From positions 1 to 27,943 of the forward strand of contig CAZGAH010000055.1 in the NCBI GenBank assembly GCA_964523295.1: a stretch of 27,943 nucleotides of DNA. Reading direction: 5' to 3'. The translations under genes were made by a program, and so were the position numbers. Origin of the DNA: CAZGAH01 sp964523295 (GTDB lineage: Bacteria; Desulfobacterota; Desulfovibrionia; Desulfovibrionales; Desulfovibrionaceae). The notes under the pieces are model-generated. The model did not search any database and had not been told where the DNA came from. It saw only the letters and a list, made by a program, of their open reading frames with translations. How positions within the stretch are numbered: the stretch's first letter is position 1; each line of letters opens with the position of its first letter. Of the stretch, positions 1 to 7,605 are shown one piece after another.

Positions 1-28
1 CCTGGTAGGCGTGCGGCCGGGGTGAAGC

Positions 29-56
29 CTCGCCCCGGGGAGAAGCCCGGGGCGAG
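29..56 (-). terminator. Strong GC hairpin downstream of the secreted-protein gene
   Basis: An 11-base-pair perfect inverted repeat (29-39 with 46-56) encloses a 6-base loop and lies about 40 bases past the stop of the minus-strand gene at 95-577. No T-run follows it on the minus strand, so it is not a textbook intrinsic terminator. It could still stabilise the 3' end of the mRNA or stop transcription with help. The gene beyond the left edge is not visible, so the hairpin could equally serve a plus-strand gene. Confidence 0.5.
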
Positions 57-94
57 ACGTGGCGTCGTCAGCTGGTAACCGAAGAAGGGGGAGG

Positions 95-577
95 CTAGAA
101 GGGCATGGCGTTGTTGATGGGGATATATGCTGCTTGATTTCCACCAGCTCCTGCATGATCAAAATACTTATACATACCATAAGCTATAAGTGGTTTTGTC
201 TCCAACTCAGGAGCAGACCAAGAAATTTTTCCGGAACCCTGTCCATGGCTAAAGCCCGTCACGCCTTTCAAAGTAACTATAACAAACTGATTGGCATTGA
301 CAGTAAACGTTCCGCCATAAGTAGCCGGTGAACCTTCCTTATATAGAATTTGAATATTACTATTATCTATTGGTGTATTATAATAATTATTTAACTCAAT
401 TATTACTTCTACAGGGGTACTACTTAAGTTCGTTATGTATAGATTAGTGGCCATTACAAAACCAACATCCTGGTAAAACATATAATACGGAATAGCCGCC
501 GACCCGCTCCCGGCCCAGGCCATACTTGGCAACATCAGACAAAGCGCCAACAGGGATACGAAAATAGCCTTTTTCAT
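95..577 (-). CDS. Small secreted protein of unknown function (160 aa)
   Basis: Function not recognised. The N-terminus is a clear Sec signal peptide: MKK, a hydrophobic stretch at about residues 4-20, and a likely signal peptidase I site after AWA (residues 20-22). The mature part of about 138 residues has no cysteine. It is rich in Tyr, Asn, Thr, Val and Ile, with alternating patterns that suggest a beta-sandwich (for example TNLYITNLSSTPVEVIIEL around residues 44-62), and has a Gly-rich middle. It is probably periplasmic, extracellular or a surface subunit. The central coding region (about 340-450) is much richer in A+T than the neighbouring genes, which suggests horizontal acquisition or unusual selection. 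The ATG at 577 is preceded by GGAGGAG. The gene stands alone, divergent from the beta-CASP gene, with its own sigma70-like promoter at 620-648. The signal peptide is sure; any role is not. Confidence 0.85.
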   Translation of the reverse strand: MKKAIFVSLLALCLMLPSMAWAGSGSAAIPYYMFYQDVGFVMATNLYITNLSSTPVEVIIELNNYYNTPIDNSNIQILYKEGSPATYGGTFTVNANQFVIVTLKGVTGFSHGQGSGKISWSAPELETKPLIAYGMYKYFDHAGAGGNQAAYIPINNAMPF

Positions 578-619
578 AACTCCTCCGCAAGAGTATCAGG
601 ATTACCCCAACTGGCCAAA

Positions 620-648
620 TGTATACCTGTCTGGCCGTTATGTGTCAA
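620..648 (-). promoter_or_regulatory. Consensus sigma70-type promoter for the secreted-protein gene
   Basis: Read on the minus strand, a perfect -35 TTGACA (648-643) is followed after exactly 17 bases by TATACA (625-620), one mismatch from the -10 consensus. Transcription would start near 612-614, giving a 5' leader of about 35 bases that carries GGAGGAG just before the ATG at 577. This is the clearest promoter in the window and implies strong or constitutive expression unless a repressor acts on it. No operator repeat is obvious nearby. Confidence 0.75.
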
Positions 649-784
649 CGAGGATGACGCAGTGCCCTGGAATTCCGGCTTGGATTTCCGCCCCGGAAAG
701 GATACGGTGCATGCGGCGGACGCGGGTGTCAGGGAGGCGGTTTGTCTCCGGTGAGGTGATGATGAACAGCAGCGAGGGCAATTC

Positions 785-2395
785 ATGAAAATTCAGTTTC
801 TCGGCGCGGCCCAGACCGTGACCGGTTCGTGCTTCATGATGCAGACCAACGGCAAGCGCTTCTGCGTGGACTGCGGGATGCACCAGGGCACCCGCGACAT
901 CGAATCGCGCAACATCGAGGACGCGCTCTACGATGCGCCTGGCGTGGACTTCATCCTCATGACCCACGCCCATATCGACCACTCCGGCCTGCTGCCGCGC
1001 ATGGTCAAAAAGGGCTTCAAGGGGAAAATCTACGCCACGCGCCCGACGCGAGCGTTGCTCGAGATCATGCTCCTGGACAGCGCGCACGTGCAGCAGATGG
1101 AGGCCGAGTGGCGGAACAAGAAGAACCGGCGCCATGGCGCCAGGGTGGAGGAGCCGCTCTATTCTCAGGAGGACGTGCTCAATACGCTGCCGCTCTTCGA
1201 GGCCATCGACTACGATACGACCTTCTCCCCGACTGACGGCGTGAAGGCCACATTCCGCGAGGCCGGGCACATCCTCGGCTCGGCCTTTATCGAGCTGGCC
1301 GTCAAGAACAACGGCACCTCCTACCGGCTCGTCTTTTCCGGCGACCTCGGCCGCTCGGAGCAGCTGCTGCTCAACGATCCGGATACCGCGGCCGAGGCCG
1401 ACTACATGTTTCTGGAGTCCACCTACGGCAACCGCAACCACAAGGACGAACAGCGCAGCCGCGACGAACTGGCCGAGGCCATTGCCTACAGCTACGGCCG
1501 CAACGAAAAGATCATCATCCCGGCCTTTGCCGTCGAGCGCACGCAAGAGGTGCTCTACACGCTCTTCCTGCTGTCCAAGGAAAACAAGCTGCCCCGCGAC
1601 CTGCCCGTGTTTCTCGACAGCCCGCTGGCTATCCGGGCCACGGAAATATTCCGCAAGCACCCGGAATACCTGGACAGCGAGACCCGCGCCCTGCTCGACA
1701 AGGGCGAACACCCGTTCAATCTGCCCAATCTGAAATTCACGCTCAAGACCGACGAATCCCAGGCCATCAACGCGCTCAAAGGCCCGGCCGTGGTCATCTC
1801 CGCCAGCGGCATGTGCAACGCCGGCCGCATTCAGCATCACCTGCGGCACAACCTCTGGAAAGAGGGCGCCAGCGTCGTTTTTGTCGGATTCCAGGCCAAG
1901 GGCACGCCTGGGCGAAAAATCGTGGACGGCGCGAGCACTATCCGGATCCTCGGCGAGGACGTCGTCGTGAGGGCGAAAATCTGGACCATCGGCGGCTTCT
2001 CGGCGCACGCCGGCCAGACGCAAATCCTGGACTGGCTCAAGAAGACGCAGAACCCGCACATGGAGGTCTTCCTGGTCCACGGCGAATACACCGCGCAGCA
2101 GACCCTGGCCGCGCTCATCAAGGAGCAGATCGGGCTCAAGGTCATGATCCCGGCCTACCGCGAGGAGTGCCTGCTCAAGCCCGGCCGGGCGCCCGAGCGC
2201 GTGGCCGATCCGCAAGAAATCCAGCGTCGCCGCATCGACTGGAAGTTCGTGCTCGACGAAACGCGCACCCGCATCGCCCAGCTCGAGTCCAGGCTGACCG
2301 AGATGCAGGCCGCGTCCTGGGAGGATCAGACCGAAATCCGGGACCGCATCCTGGAGGTCAACCGTCACCTCTCCAGGCTCATCTCCGAGCTGTAG
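785..2395 (+). CDS. Beta-CASP family metallo-beta-lactamase-fold RNase (CPSF73/YSH1-like)
   Basis: Predicted zinc-dependent nuclease acting on RNA in the cytoplasm. The metallo-beta-lactamase core is complete: HxHxDH at residues 61-66 (HAHIDH), the third-motif His at 162 (GHILG) and the metal-bridging Asp at 187 (FSGDLG). The beta-CASP part follows: motif A acidic residue E211 (LESTYG), motif B His408 (GFSAHAG) and motif C His432 (VHGE). At 536 residues it fits the bacterial CPSF-like exonuclease group and has about 70 extra C-terminal residues, partly coiled-coil-like (about 490-536). The ATG has GAGGG 8 bases upstream. It is the first gene of a plus-strand run, 18 bases before rsmD, so all four genes are probably co-transcribed. 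The family assignment is firm; the physiological substrate is unknown, and DNA cannot be excluded. Confidence 0.93.
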   Translation: MKIQFLGAAQTVTGSCFMMQTNGKRFCVDCGMHQGTRDIESRNIEDALYDAPGVDFILMTHAHIDHSGLLPRMVKKGFKGKIYATRPTRALLEIMLLDSAHVQQMEAEWRNKKNRRHGARVEEPLYSQEDVLNTLPLFEAIDYDTTFSPTDGVKATFREAGHILGSAFIELAVKNNGTSYRLVFSGDLGRSEQLLLNDPDTAAEADYMFLESTYGNRNHKDEQRSRDELAEAIAYSYGRNEKIIIPAFAVERTQEVLYTLFLLSKENKLPRDLPVFLDSPLAIRATEIFRKHPEYLDSETRALLDKGEHPFNLPNLKFTLKTDESQAINALKGPAVVISASGMCNAGRIQHHLRHNLWKEGASVVFVGFQAKGTPGRKIVDGASTIRILGEDVVVRAKIWTIGGFSAHAGQTQILDWLKKTQNPHMEVFLVHGEYTAQQTLAALIKEQIGLKVMIPAYREECLLKPGRAPERVADPQEIQRRRIDWKFVLDETRTRIAQLESRLTEMQAASWEDQTEIRDRILEVNRHLSRLISEL

Positions 2396-2413
2396 CGAGC
2401 GAGCTGGTCAACG

Positions 2414-3064
2414 ATGCGCATAAGCGGCGGCGAATTCAAGGGACGGCAGCTGAAGACCGTCCGGGACAACAGCCCTGCCGGCTACCGCCCGGCCACGCAA
2501 AAGGTCCGGCTCGCGCTCATGTCCATGCTCGAGGCGCGCGGCCTGGACTGGGAGACGTCGCGCGTGCTGGATTGCTTTGCCGGCAGCGGCAGCCTGGGCC
2601 TGGAGGCCTTGTCCCGCGGGGCGGCCTTTGTCTGCTTCGTGGAGCGCGACCCGGCCGCGGCGCGGTTGATCCGGGAGAACGCGCTGCTGTTCGACCTGCC
2701 CCCCGGGCGCTGGCAGGTGCTCGGCAAGGAGCTTCTGGCCGTGTTGCGCCGCGGCCCCGCGGCCCTGAGCGCCAGACCCGCGGCCTGTTTCGCGACGACG
2801 CCGGCGACCTTCGACCTGGCGTTCATCGACCCGCCCTACGGCGCCAACCTTCTTGTACCGGCAGTGGCCGGGCTGCTCGACGCCGGCTGGCTCGCCCCGG
2901 GCGCATGGATCGTGGCCGAGGTGGAATCCCGGCTCGACCTGGAGCCCACGGCGCTGGACCACCGCTTGCAGCCCCGACAGGACCGCCAGTACGGACAAAC
3001 CAGGATAGTGATATGGGAGAAACAGGAAAACTCGCCGTCTACCCCGGAACCTTCGACCCCCTGA
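2414..3064 (+). CDS. rsmD: 16S rRNA (guanine(966)-N2)-methyltransferase RsmD
   Basis: Methylates N2 of G966 in 16S rRNA with S-adenosylmethionine during 30S assembly. The N-terminal MRISGGEFKGRQL is typical of the family. The SAM-binding motif I is DCFAGSGSLGLE (residues 53-64), an acidic ribose-binding residue lies in VERDP (76-80), and the N6/N2-methyltransferase motif DPPY is at 139-142. At 216 residues it is longer than the usual 185-190. Extra residues lie before the DPPY strand (Ala/Pro-rich, about 112-131) and at the C-terminus, where the last 17 codons overlap coaD in another frame. The gene starts 18 bases after the nuclease gene and has no strong Shine-Dalgarno, so translational coupling is likely. 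Confidence 0.93.
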   Translation: MRISGGEFKGRQLKTVRDNSPAGYRPATQKVRLALMSMLEARGLDWETSRVLDCFAGSGSLGLEALSRGAAFVCFVERDPAAARLIRENALLFDLPPGRWQVLGKELLAVLRRGPAALSARPAACFATTPATFDLAFIDPPYGANLLVPAVAGLLDAGWLAPGAWIVAEVESRLDLEPTALDHRLQPRQDRQYGQTRIVIWEKQENSPSTPEPSTP

Positions 3065-3519
3065 CCTTCGGCCACGTCAGCCTGATCAAGCGCGGCCTGG
3101 ACGTCTTCGAGACCATCGTAGTCGCCGTGGCGCGCGACACGAGCAAGCAGCCGCTGTTCACGCTCGAGGAGCGCGTGGACATGGCGCGAGAGTTCTTTGC
3201 CGACAACCCGCGCGTGGTTGTGGAGGGATTCCACGGTTTGCTGGTCAGCTATGTGGAAAACCGGGGCGCCCGGGTCATTCTGCGCGGCCTGCGCGCCGTG
3301 TCCGATTTCGAATACGAATTCCAGATGGCCCTGATGAACCGCAAGCTCAACCACGCGATCCAGACGGTGTTCCTGATGACCGAGTACCGCTGGCTGTACA
3401 TCAGCTCCACGATCATCAAGGAGGCCGCGCGCGTCGGCGGCGACATCCGGGGCCTGGTCCCTGACGCCGTGCATACGCGGCTTCTCGAAAAATACGGTCT
3501 GTCCGGAACCCGGGCATGA
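3013..3519 (+). CDS. coaD: Phosphopantetheine adenylyltransferase CoaD
   Basis: Transfers AMP from ATP to 4'-phosphopantetheine to give dephospho-CoA, the penultimate step of coenzyme A synthesis. The nucleotidyltransferase signature is intact: YPGTFDPLTFGH (residues 10-21, with the TxGH motif at 18-21), the RGLRAVSDFEYE segment (91-102) and the ISSTIIKE motif (130-137). Its 168 residues match the family. The ATG at 3013 is preceded by AGGA about 8 bases away and lies inside the rsmD reading frame, so the two genes overlap by 52 bases. A longer in-frame upstream extension exists as an open frame but has no similarity to CoaD, so it was not used. miaA follows 19 bases later. Confidence 0.95.
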   Translation: MGETGKLAVYPGTFDPLTFGHVSLIKRGLDVFETIVVAVARDTSKQPLFTLEERVDMAREFFADNPRVVVEGFHGLLVSYVENRGARVILRGLRAVSDFEYEFQMALMNRKLNHAIQTVFLMTEYRWLYISSTIIKEAARVGGDIRGLVPDAVHTRLLEKYGLSGTRA

Positions 3520-3538
3520 GCGCGAGGCCTCACGGCGC

Positions 3539-4483
3539 ATGACCCCTGTTTCCCTGGTCGTTCTCTGCGGCCCGACCGGCGCGGGCAAGACCGCCGCTGC
3601 GCTGGCCCTGGCGCGCGCCTATAAGGTCGGGATCATCAATTTCGACTCCCGCCAGGTTTACCGGGATTTCCCGATCCTGACCGCGCAGCCGACGCCGTCG
3701 GAGCAGGCCTGCTGTCCGCACCGGCTCTACGGCTTCCTGGACACCGGCGAGAAAATGACCGCCGGCGCCTTCAGCGAGCTGTGCCGGCAGGCCATCGACG
3801 AGTTCAGGTCACCGGGCCTGCTGCCCGTGCTCGTCGGCGGCACGGGATTGTACGTCCGTGGCCTGCTCGACGGCCTGGCGCCCGTCCCGCCCGTGCCGGA
3901 GGCCATTTCGCGCGAGGTCGCGTGCGAGATGGAGCGCTCGGGTCCGGCAGCGCTGCACGAGCGGTTGCGGGGGCTCGATCCGGAGTACGCGGCCGTCATC
4001 CATCCCAACGACCGGCAACGGATCTGCCGCGCCCTGGAGGTCTGCCTGGCCACGGGAAAGTCCTTTTCCTGGTGGCACGCGCGCCCGACGCCGGAGTCCC
4101 CCTATCGAGCCCTACGCCTGGGCCTGACGCTGCCGCGGGAGCGTCTTACCCGGCGCCTGGCTGCGCGTATTGATCAGATGCTGGAGCAGGGCGCGCTGGA
4201 AGAGGCGCGCCTGGCGCGACAACGCTGCCCACAGCGCGAGGCCCCGGGCTGGTCCGGGATCGGCTGCGGCGAGCTGTACGACCTGCTAGACGGCCGTCTC
4301 TCCCTTGCGGAGGCAAAGGAACTCTGGCTGCGCCGTACGTGCCAGTACGCCAAACGGCAGATGACCTGGTTCGCCAAGGACCAGGACATCGCCTGGTATG
4401 AGGCGGATTCGCCGGACATCGCGGACAGGGTACTACAGCGGGTGCGCTGCTTTTTGGAATCAGGACCTGGTCGCGCGGACTGA
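3539..4483 (+). CDS. miaA: tRNA dimethylallyltransferase MiaA
   Basis: Transfers the dimethylallyl group from dimethylallyl diphosphate to N6 of A37 in tRNAs that read UNN codons, which supports accurate decoding. The P-loop is GPTGAGKT (residues 11-18), DSRQVY at 36-41 holds the catalytic Asp, GGTGLYVRGL is at 100-109, and the C-terminal KRQMTWF motif is present. At 314 residues it has the normal bacterial length. The ATG follows coaD by 19 bases with GAGG as ribosome-binding site. It is the last gene of the plus-strand operon, directly before the hairpin at 4488-4516. Confidence 0.95.
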   Translation: MTPVSLVVLCGPTGAGKTAAALALARAYKVGIINFDSRQVYRDFPILTAQPTPSEQACCPHRLYGFLDTGEKMTAGAFSELCRQAIDEFRSPGLLPVLVGGTGLYVRGLLDGLAPVPPVPEAISREVACEMERSGPAALHERLRGLDPEYAAVIHPNDRQRICRALEVCLATGKSFSWWHARPTPESPYRALRLGLTLPRERLTRRLAARIDQMLEQGALEEARLARQRCPQREAPGWSGIGCGELYDLLDGRLSLAEAKELWLRRTCQYAKRQMTWFAKDQDIAWYEADSPDIADRVLQRVRCFLESGPGRAD

Positions 4484-4487
4484 GCGA

Positions 4488-4516
4488 CCGGGCCGGCCTG
4501 CACTGAGCCGGCCCGG
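4488..4516. terminator. Shared terminator hairpin between convergent miaA and chemoreceptor genes
   Basis: A perfect 10-base-pair GC stem (4488-4497 with 4507-4516) and a 9-base loop lie five bases past miaA and 11 bases past the end of the minus-strand chemoreceptor gene. Only a short ATTT follows on the plus strand, so the U-tract is weak. Its position between convergent stops makes a bidirectional terminator the simplest reading. Confidence 0.7.
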
Positions 4517-4527
4517 ATTTGAAACAG

Positions 4528-6651
4528 TTACGAATGCAGCTGACTGGTCCGGCATTGGTTGATCAGGTCGCGGAGCACGTGCGCCTGGCGCGAAAGCTCT
4601 ACCACGGCCCTTGCCGCTTCGTTCATGGTGATCGAGGTTTCTCTGGCCACCTCGTTGACGTGTTTCACCGAACGGCTGATTTCATTGCTCGATGCGGATT
4701 GCTGTTCAGCAGCCGTGGCGATGGCCTGCACCTCGCCCGTGGCGCCGTCCGAGAGCGACACGATGACGCCAAGGACGTCCTCGGAGTTCTCCGCAAGCGT
4801 GGCGGCCCCTTCTACCGCCTTGGCCGTCTCCTCCACCATGGCAATGTTCTCGGTGGTTTCGCGTTGTATTCCGGTGATGGCGTCGTCGACCTCCTGCGTC
4901 GCGTTCATGGTCTTTTCGGCCAGCTTTCTGACCTCGTCGGCGACCACGGCGAATCCGCGGCCGGCATCGCCCGCCCGTGCCGCCTCAATGGCCGCGTTGA
5001 GCGCCAGGAGATTGGTCTGGTCGGCAATTTCCGAAATGACGTTCATGATCCGGCCAATGTTCTTGGCGCGATCTTCCAGTAACGCCATGCGCTCCTTCAA
5101 CGACATGGCGCGGGTGTGTACCCCGGACATGGCGGTCTTCACGTCGCCCACCGCACGCTGGCCGGACTGGGCCTTCTCCTTGGCCTCGACGGAGCGCAAA
5201 GCAGCGGTCTGCGCATTACGCGCCACGTCGAGCACCGCGGCGTCCATCTGCTCCATGGCCGTGGCAGTTTCGGCGCTTTGGTCCTTCTGTGCCTCAGCGC
5301 CGCGCGACGCCTCCTCCACCTGAGCGGCCAGCTGCTCGCTCGCGGAGGAGAGCGTCTCGGCTATCTCTTCAGCCTGCGTTGCCACATGAAGAATCCTGGC
5401 GTTCTGCGCCTCGATACGGTCTTCTTTTGCCTTGATGTCCGTGAGATCGACCCAGATAGTCAATGCGCCCAACGATTGTCCGTCGGAACCGGCCAAAGGC
5501 GAAGACGACATCCTGACAAAACGTTTGGAGCCCCTCTGTGCCATCACTTCCTGCTCGAGCGTGATGAAACGGTTCTCCCGTAACGTCTTGGCGGATATCG
5601 TATCATGGGACGGATCATTGAAAAGAAACTCCCCGGAGCTGCGGCCATAGTAGTCCTCGGGTTTCCCGTCGCGTTCGATAAGGGTCATCATGAATTGATT
5701 GGAAAACACCATGGCGTTGTCCGGGGAAAAGACGGCGCAGGGGACGGTGATGCCATCGAGCACGCCCTGCGCAAAGGCGAGCCTCCGTTTGATCCGGGCC
5801 ACCATGGCACGCAGATTATCCGCGAGGTTTCCCGCCTCATGCGAATACTTCCCTTCGAGCACGACATCAAGGTTTCCCCCGGAAACGGTCTCCGCGTAGG
5901 CTACAATCCTCTCGATTGGCTTCGAGATCGAACGGGAGATGACAAGGGATGCCGCTATTGCCAACACGAGAATCAGCCCTGAGAGCAATGCGGTTGTCGT
6001 GCGCAGCTCGGATATTTTTTTCTGCACGTCGTCGGAATATATCCCGGTACCGACTATCCAGCCCCATGGCTTATAGAGTTTTACGTAGGATTCCTTGGGG
6101 TACAACTCGGCCGAGGGGCGGCCGTTTGCAGTCGGCTTTGGCCATTGGTACGAGACGAATCCCTCACCGGTTTTCGCCGTCACGTCGACAAAAGCCTGAA
6201 AGAGATTCTTCTTTCCGCCCGGAAACTCGACGTTCCTGGCATCAAGGCCAGGTTGCATGGATGTGGCGCATTGATATTGTTGCGAGTCAAGCACCTGACC
6301 ATTCAACTTCGGCACAATGGGATGCATGAGCATGGTCGGGTAAGGCGCTCCGGTGTCATTGATCCAGAGATAATTTTTCCCTTCGTAGCGAATAGCTCCA
6401 ATCTCCTGCATCGCCCTTTTTTGCGCCTCTTCGCGCGAAAACTCACCGGCGGTCGCGCGGGCGTCATAGGCGCCAACCAGGGATATGGCCATGTCGACGT
6501 TGTTCGTAAGGCCTTCTCTGAGACTTTGCGTCAGGGAACGTTCCATGGCTGGCAGGATCAACAGGAACAGCATGGCGAGAAACATCGCCAGAATCAGCGT
6601 ACACGCTGCAAAGATTTTTTTGGAAATGGTCATGTCAAACAGTGTTTTCAT
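4528..6651 (-). CDS. Methyl-accepting chemotaxis protein: Cache sensor, HAMP, PAS, signalling domain
   Basis: Transmembrane chemoreceptor of 707 residues that controls the CheA/CheW kinase complex. TM1 is at about 13-35. A periplasmic single Cache domain (sCache_2 type, about 38-215) shows YLWINDTGAPYPTMLMHP near 94-111 and GWIVGTGIYSDDV near 197-209. TM2 is at about 218-238, HAMP about 239-292, a cytoplasmic PAS domain about 295-408, and the methyl-accepting coiled coil about 430-690. The hairpin tip EIADQTNLLALNAAIEAARA (541-560) is perfectly typical. There is no C-terminal pentapeptide for CheR tethering. The ATG at 6651 is preceded by a GGGGG element. The gene is monocistronic, with no che genes nearby. 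The periplasmic ligand is probably a small carboxylate, judging from the family; the PAS ligand or cofactor cannot be read from the sequence. Confidence 0.95.
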   Translation of the reverse strand: MKTLFDMTISKKIFAACTLILAMFLAMLFLLILPAMERSLTQSLREGLTNNVDMAISLVGAYDARATAGEFSREEAQKRAMQEIGAIRYEGKNYLWINDTGAPYPTMLMHPIVPKLNGQVLDSQQYQCATSMQPGLDARNVEFPGGKKNLFQAFVDVTAKTGEGFVSYQWPKPTANGRPSAELYPKESYVKLYKPWGWIVGTGIYSDDVQKKISELRTTTALLSGLILVLAIAASLVISRSISKPIERIVAYAETVSGGNLDVVLEGKYSHEAGNLADNLRAMVARIKRRLAFAQGVLDGITVPCAVFSPDNAMVFSNQFMMTLIERDGKPEDYYGRSSGEFLFNDPSHDTISAKTLRENRFITLEQEVMAQRGSKRFVRMSSSPLAGSDGQSLGALTIWVDLTDIKAKEDRIEAQNARILHVATQAEEIAETLSSASEQLAAQVEEASRGAEAQKDQSAETATAMEQMDAAVLDVARNAQTAALRSVEAKEKAQSGQRAVGDVKTAMSGVHTRAMSLKERMALLEDRAKNIGRIMNVISEIADQTNLLALNAAIEAARAGDAGRGFAVVADEVRKLAEKTMNATQEVDDAITGIQRETTENIAMVEETAKAVEGAATLAENSEDVLGVIVSLSDGATGEVQAIATAAEQQSASSNEISRSVKHVNEVARETSITMNEAARAVVELSRQAHVLRDLINQCRTSQLHS

Positions 6652-7054
6652 TTTAAACCCCCGCAGGTTTATTAAGAATCACTTATCTAGTTAATGTTAT
6701 TATGTATTTTTTTTGACTTATTGTCCCCTAAATATTTGTGGAATCGAATAGAATAAGCTTCTGATACTCCACCCCCAGAATTCAAACCCTCCCTTCCCCT
6801 GAAGACAATAGTTATCCCCTTCTTTGTGGACACATTTCCCAAATCTACGATCTGAATTCAACAGATTGTTGCTGGTGCTACAAATATATACCGGCCATGT
6901 CAAGGCAAGATATTGTGGTATTTTTTGTTTGAACAGGATTCTTTCAGAAAAAAATTGTGATATGCTTTTAGTCTGAATCGTCGCTGCCGTTCTGCAACAC
7001 AGTACGGCGGTGTGATTCGCCGAACCGCATCCATCTGCTCAAGTCCAGCGTGCT
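6652..7054. other. AT-rich intergenic region upstream of the chemoreceptor
   Basis: About 400 bases without a convincing gene. The part from about 6660 to 6980 is clearly richer in A+T than the rest of the window and holds homopolymer runs (eight T around 6707-6714, seven A around 6948-6954). It must contain the chemoreceptor promoter (minus strand), but I could not pick a good -35/-10 pair, a sigma28 site or a sigma54 site. An open frame at 6718-6903 on the minus strand lacks a ribosome-binding site and family resemblance. The right part holds the hairpin at 6986-7008. Confidence 0.6.
6986..7008. repeat. Imperfect hairpin beyond the STT3 remnant
   Basis: GCCGT-T-CTG pairs with CAG-T-ACGGC: 8 base pairs, one T/T mismatch and a 5-base CAACA loop. 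It lies about 45 bases beyond the stop of the minus-strand ORF at 7055-7228. There is no T-run on either side. It may be a relic terminator of the decayed gene or a small structured element. Confidence 0.35.
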
Positions 7055-7228
7055 TCACTCCACGTACCAGACCCCGCCCGACGCCGGTTCGTAGCGTAGC
7101 GGGCGGAATTCCGTGAGGTTCGGGTCGACTCCGGACAGGAGGCGGAAGCCCAGCGTGTGGAGGGCCGGGCGGTCTGCGACATAGGCCCAGGGCGATCCCT
7201 CGCGCTGGATCAGGAAGGGATCAGTCAC
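7055..7228 (-). CDS. 57-residue ORF, probably the C-terminal tail of the decayed STT3-type gene
   Basis: A GTG at 7228 starts within the stop of the STT3-like frame (GTGA overlap), and the frame runs to 7055. The product starts MTDPFLIQREGSPWAYVAD and contains LHTLGFRLLSG and FRPLRYEPASGGVWYVE, so it reads like real protein rather than a shadow. Two readings are possible: a small overlapping gene, or the true C-terminus of the oligosaccharyltransferase-like protein moved out of frame by an indel near 7225-7230. I prefer the second, because the upstream gene is broken anyway and the Phe-Arg-rich ending resembles tails of that family, but the evidence is thin. Confidence 0.45.
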   Translation of the reverse strand: MTDPFLIQREGSPWAYVADRPALHTLGFRLLSGVDPNLTEFRPLRYEPASGGVWYVE

Positions 7229-7605
7229 GCGTGCAACGCGGCGTGATCCGTCAGGCCGAGCGCCTGGCCCAGGTCCGGATGCGGCGTCCTGCCGCTCAGC
7301 GCCTCGATCAAGCGGCTGACGGCCAGCTCGCGCGCGCCGTAGGCGGCGTCGAGGCGATGCAGGGCGCCGATGCCGTGGGACGCGAAGAAGCGGATCCAGT
7401 TTCGTGCCAGGACGGCGTCCTCCGTGGCGAGCGGAAACGCGGTCACGAAGACGCGGTCCAGAGTCTGCGCGCCGCCGTCGATGAAGGTCGGGCGGCCGGC
7501 CTGGGCCTGGAGAAAGTAGCCGTCGTCCCACCAGCACCAGATCAGCGCCTGCGCGGAGCTGTGCTCGCGGATGCTCCGGGCCAGGCGCTCGTCAGCCGGC
7601 TCAGC
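7225..7605 (-). pseudogene. 5'-truncated STT3/PglB-type oligosaccharyltransferase remnant
   Basis: The minus-strand frame ending at 7225 reads ALIWCWWDDGYFLQAQAG (WWDDGY at 7533-7516), then RPTFIDGG and an FVTAFPLATEDAVLARNWIRFF segment. This follows the bacterial PglB/STT3 pattern WWDYGYxxx...DGGxxxxxxFxxxFxLxxxExAAxxxR, the conserved acceptor-binding motif at the start of the periplasmic catalytic domain. The N-terminal half, with its many membrane segments and catalytic Asp/Glu residues, is absent: upstream the frame loses similarity at about 7600 and hits a stop at 7624-7626. There is no start codon with a ribosome-binding site. The fragment abuts a transposase remnant in a different frame. 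It cannot encode a working transferase. The family call rests on motif recognition without a search. Confidence 0.72.

Noticed and set aside
59..331. A plus-strand frame opposite the secreted-protein gene
   Set aside because: No ribosome-binding site or family features. The opposite strand has a promoter, Shine-Dalgarno and signal peptide.
638..2368. A 576-codon open frame on the minus strand opposite the beta-CASP gene
   Set aside because: It is the antisense shadow of a well-supported gene in GC-rich DNA. The translation is repetitive in Arg, Val, Gly and Leu and has no motif.
1813..3012. An N-terminal extension of CoaD by 400 codons in the same frame
   Set aside because: The upstream part is the shadow of the nuclease and rsmD genes. 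CoaD is complete from the ATG at 3013.
6718..6903. A 61-codon minus-strand frame in the AT-rich spacer
   Set aside because: No Shine-Dalgarno before its ATG and no recognisable family; likely chance.
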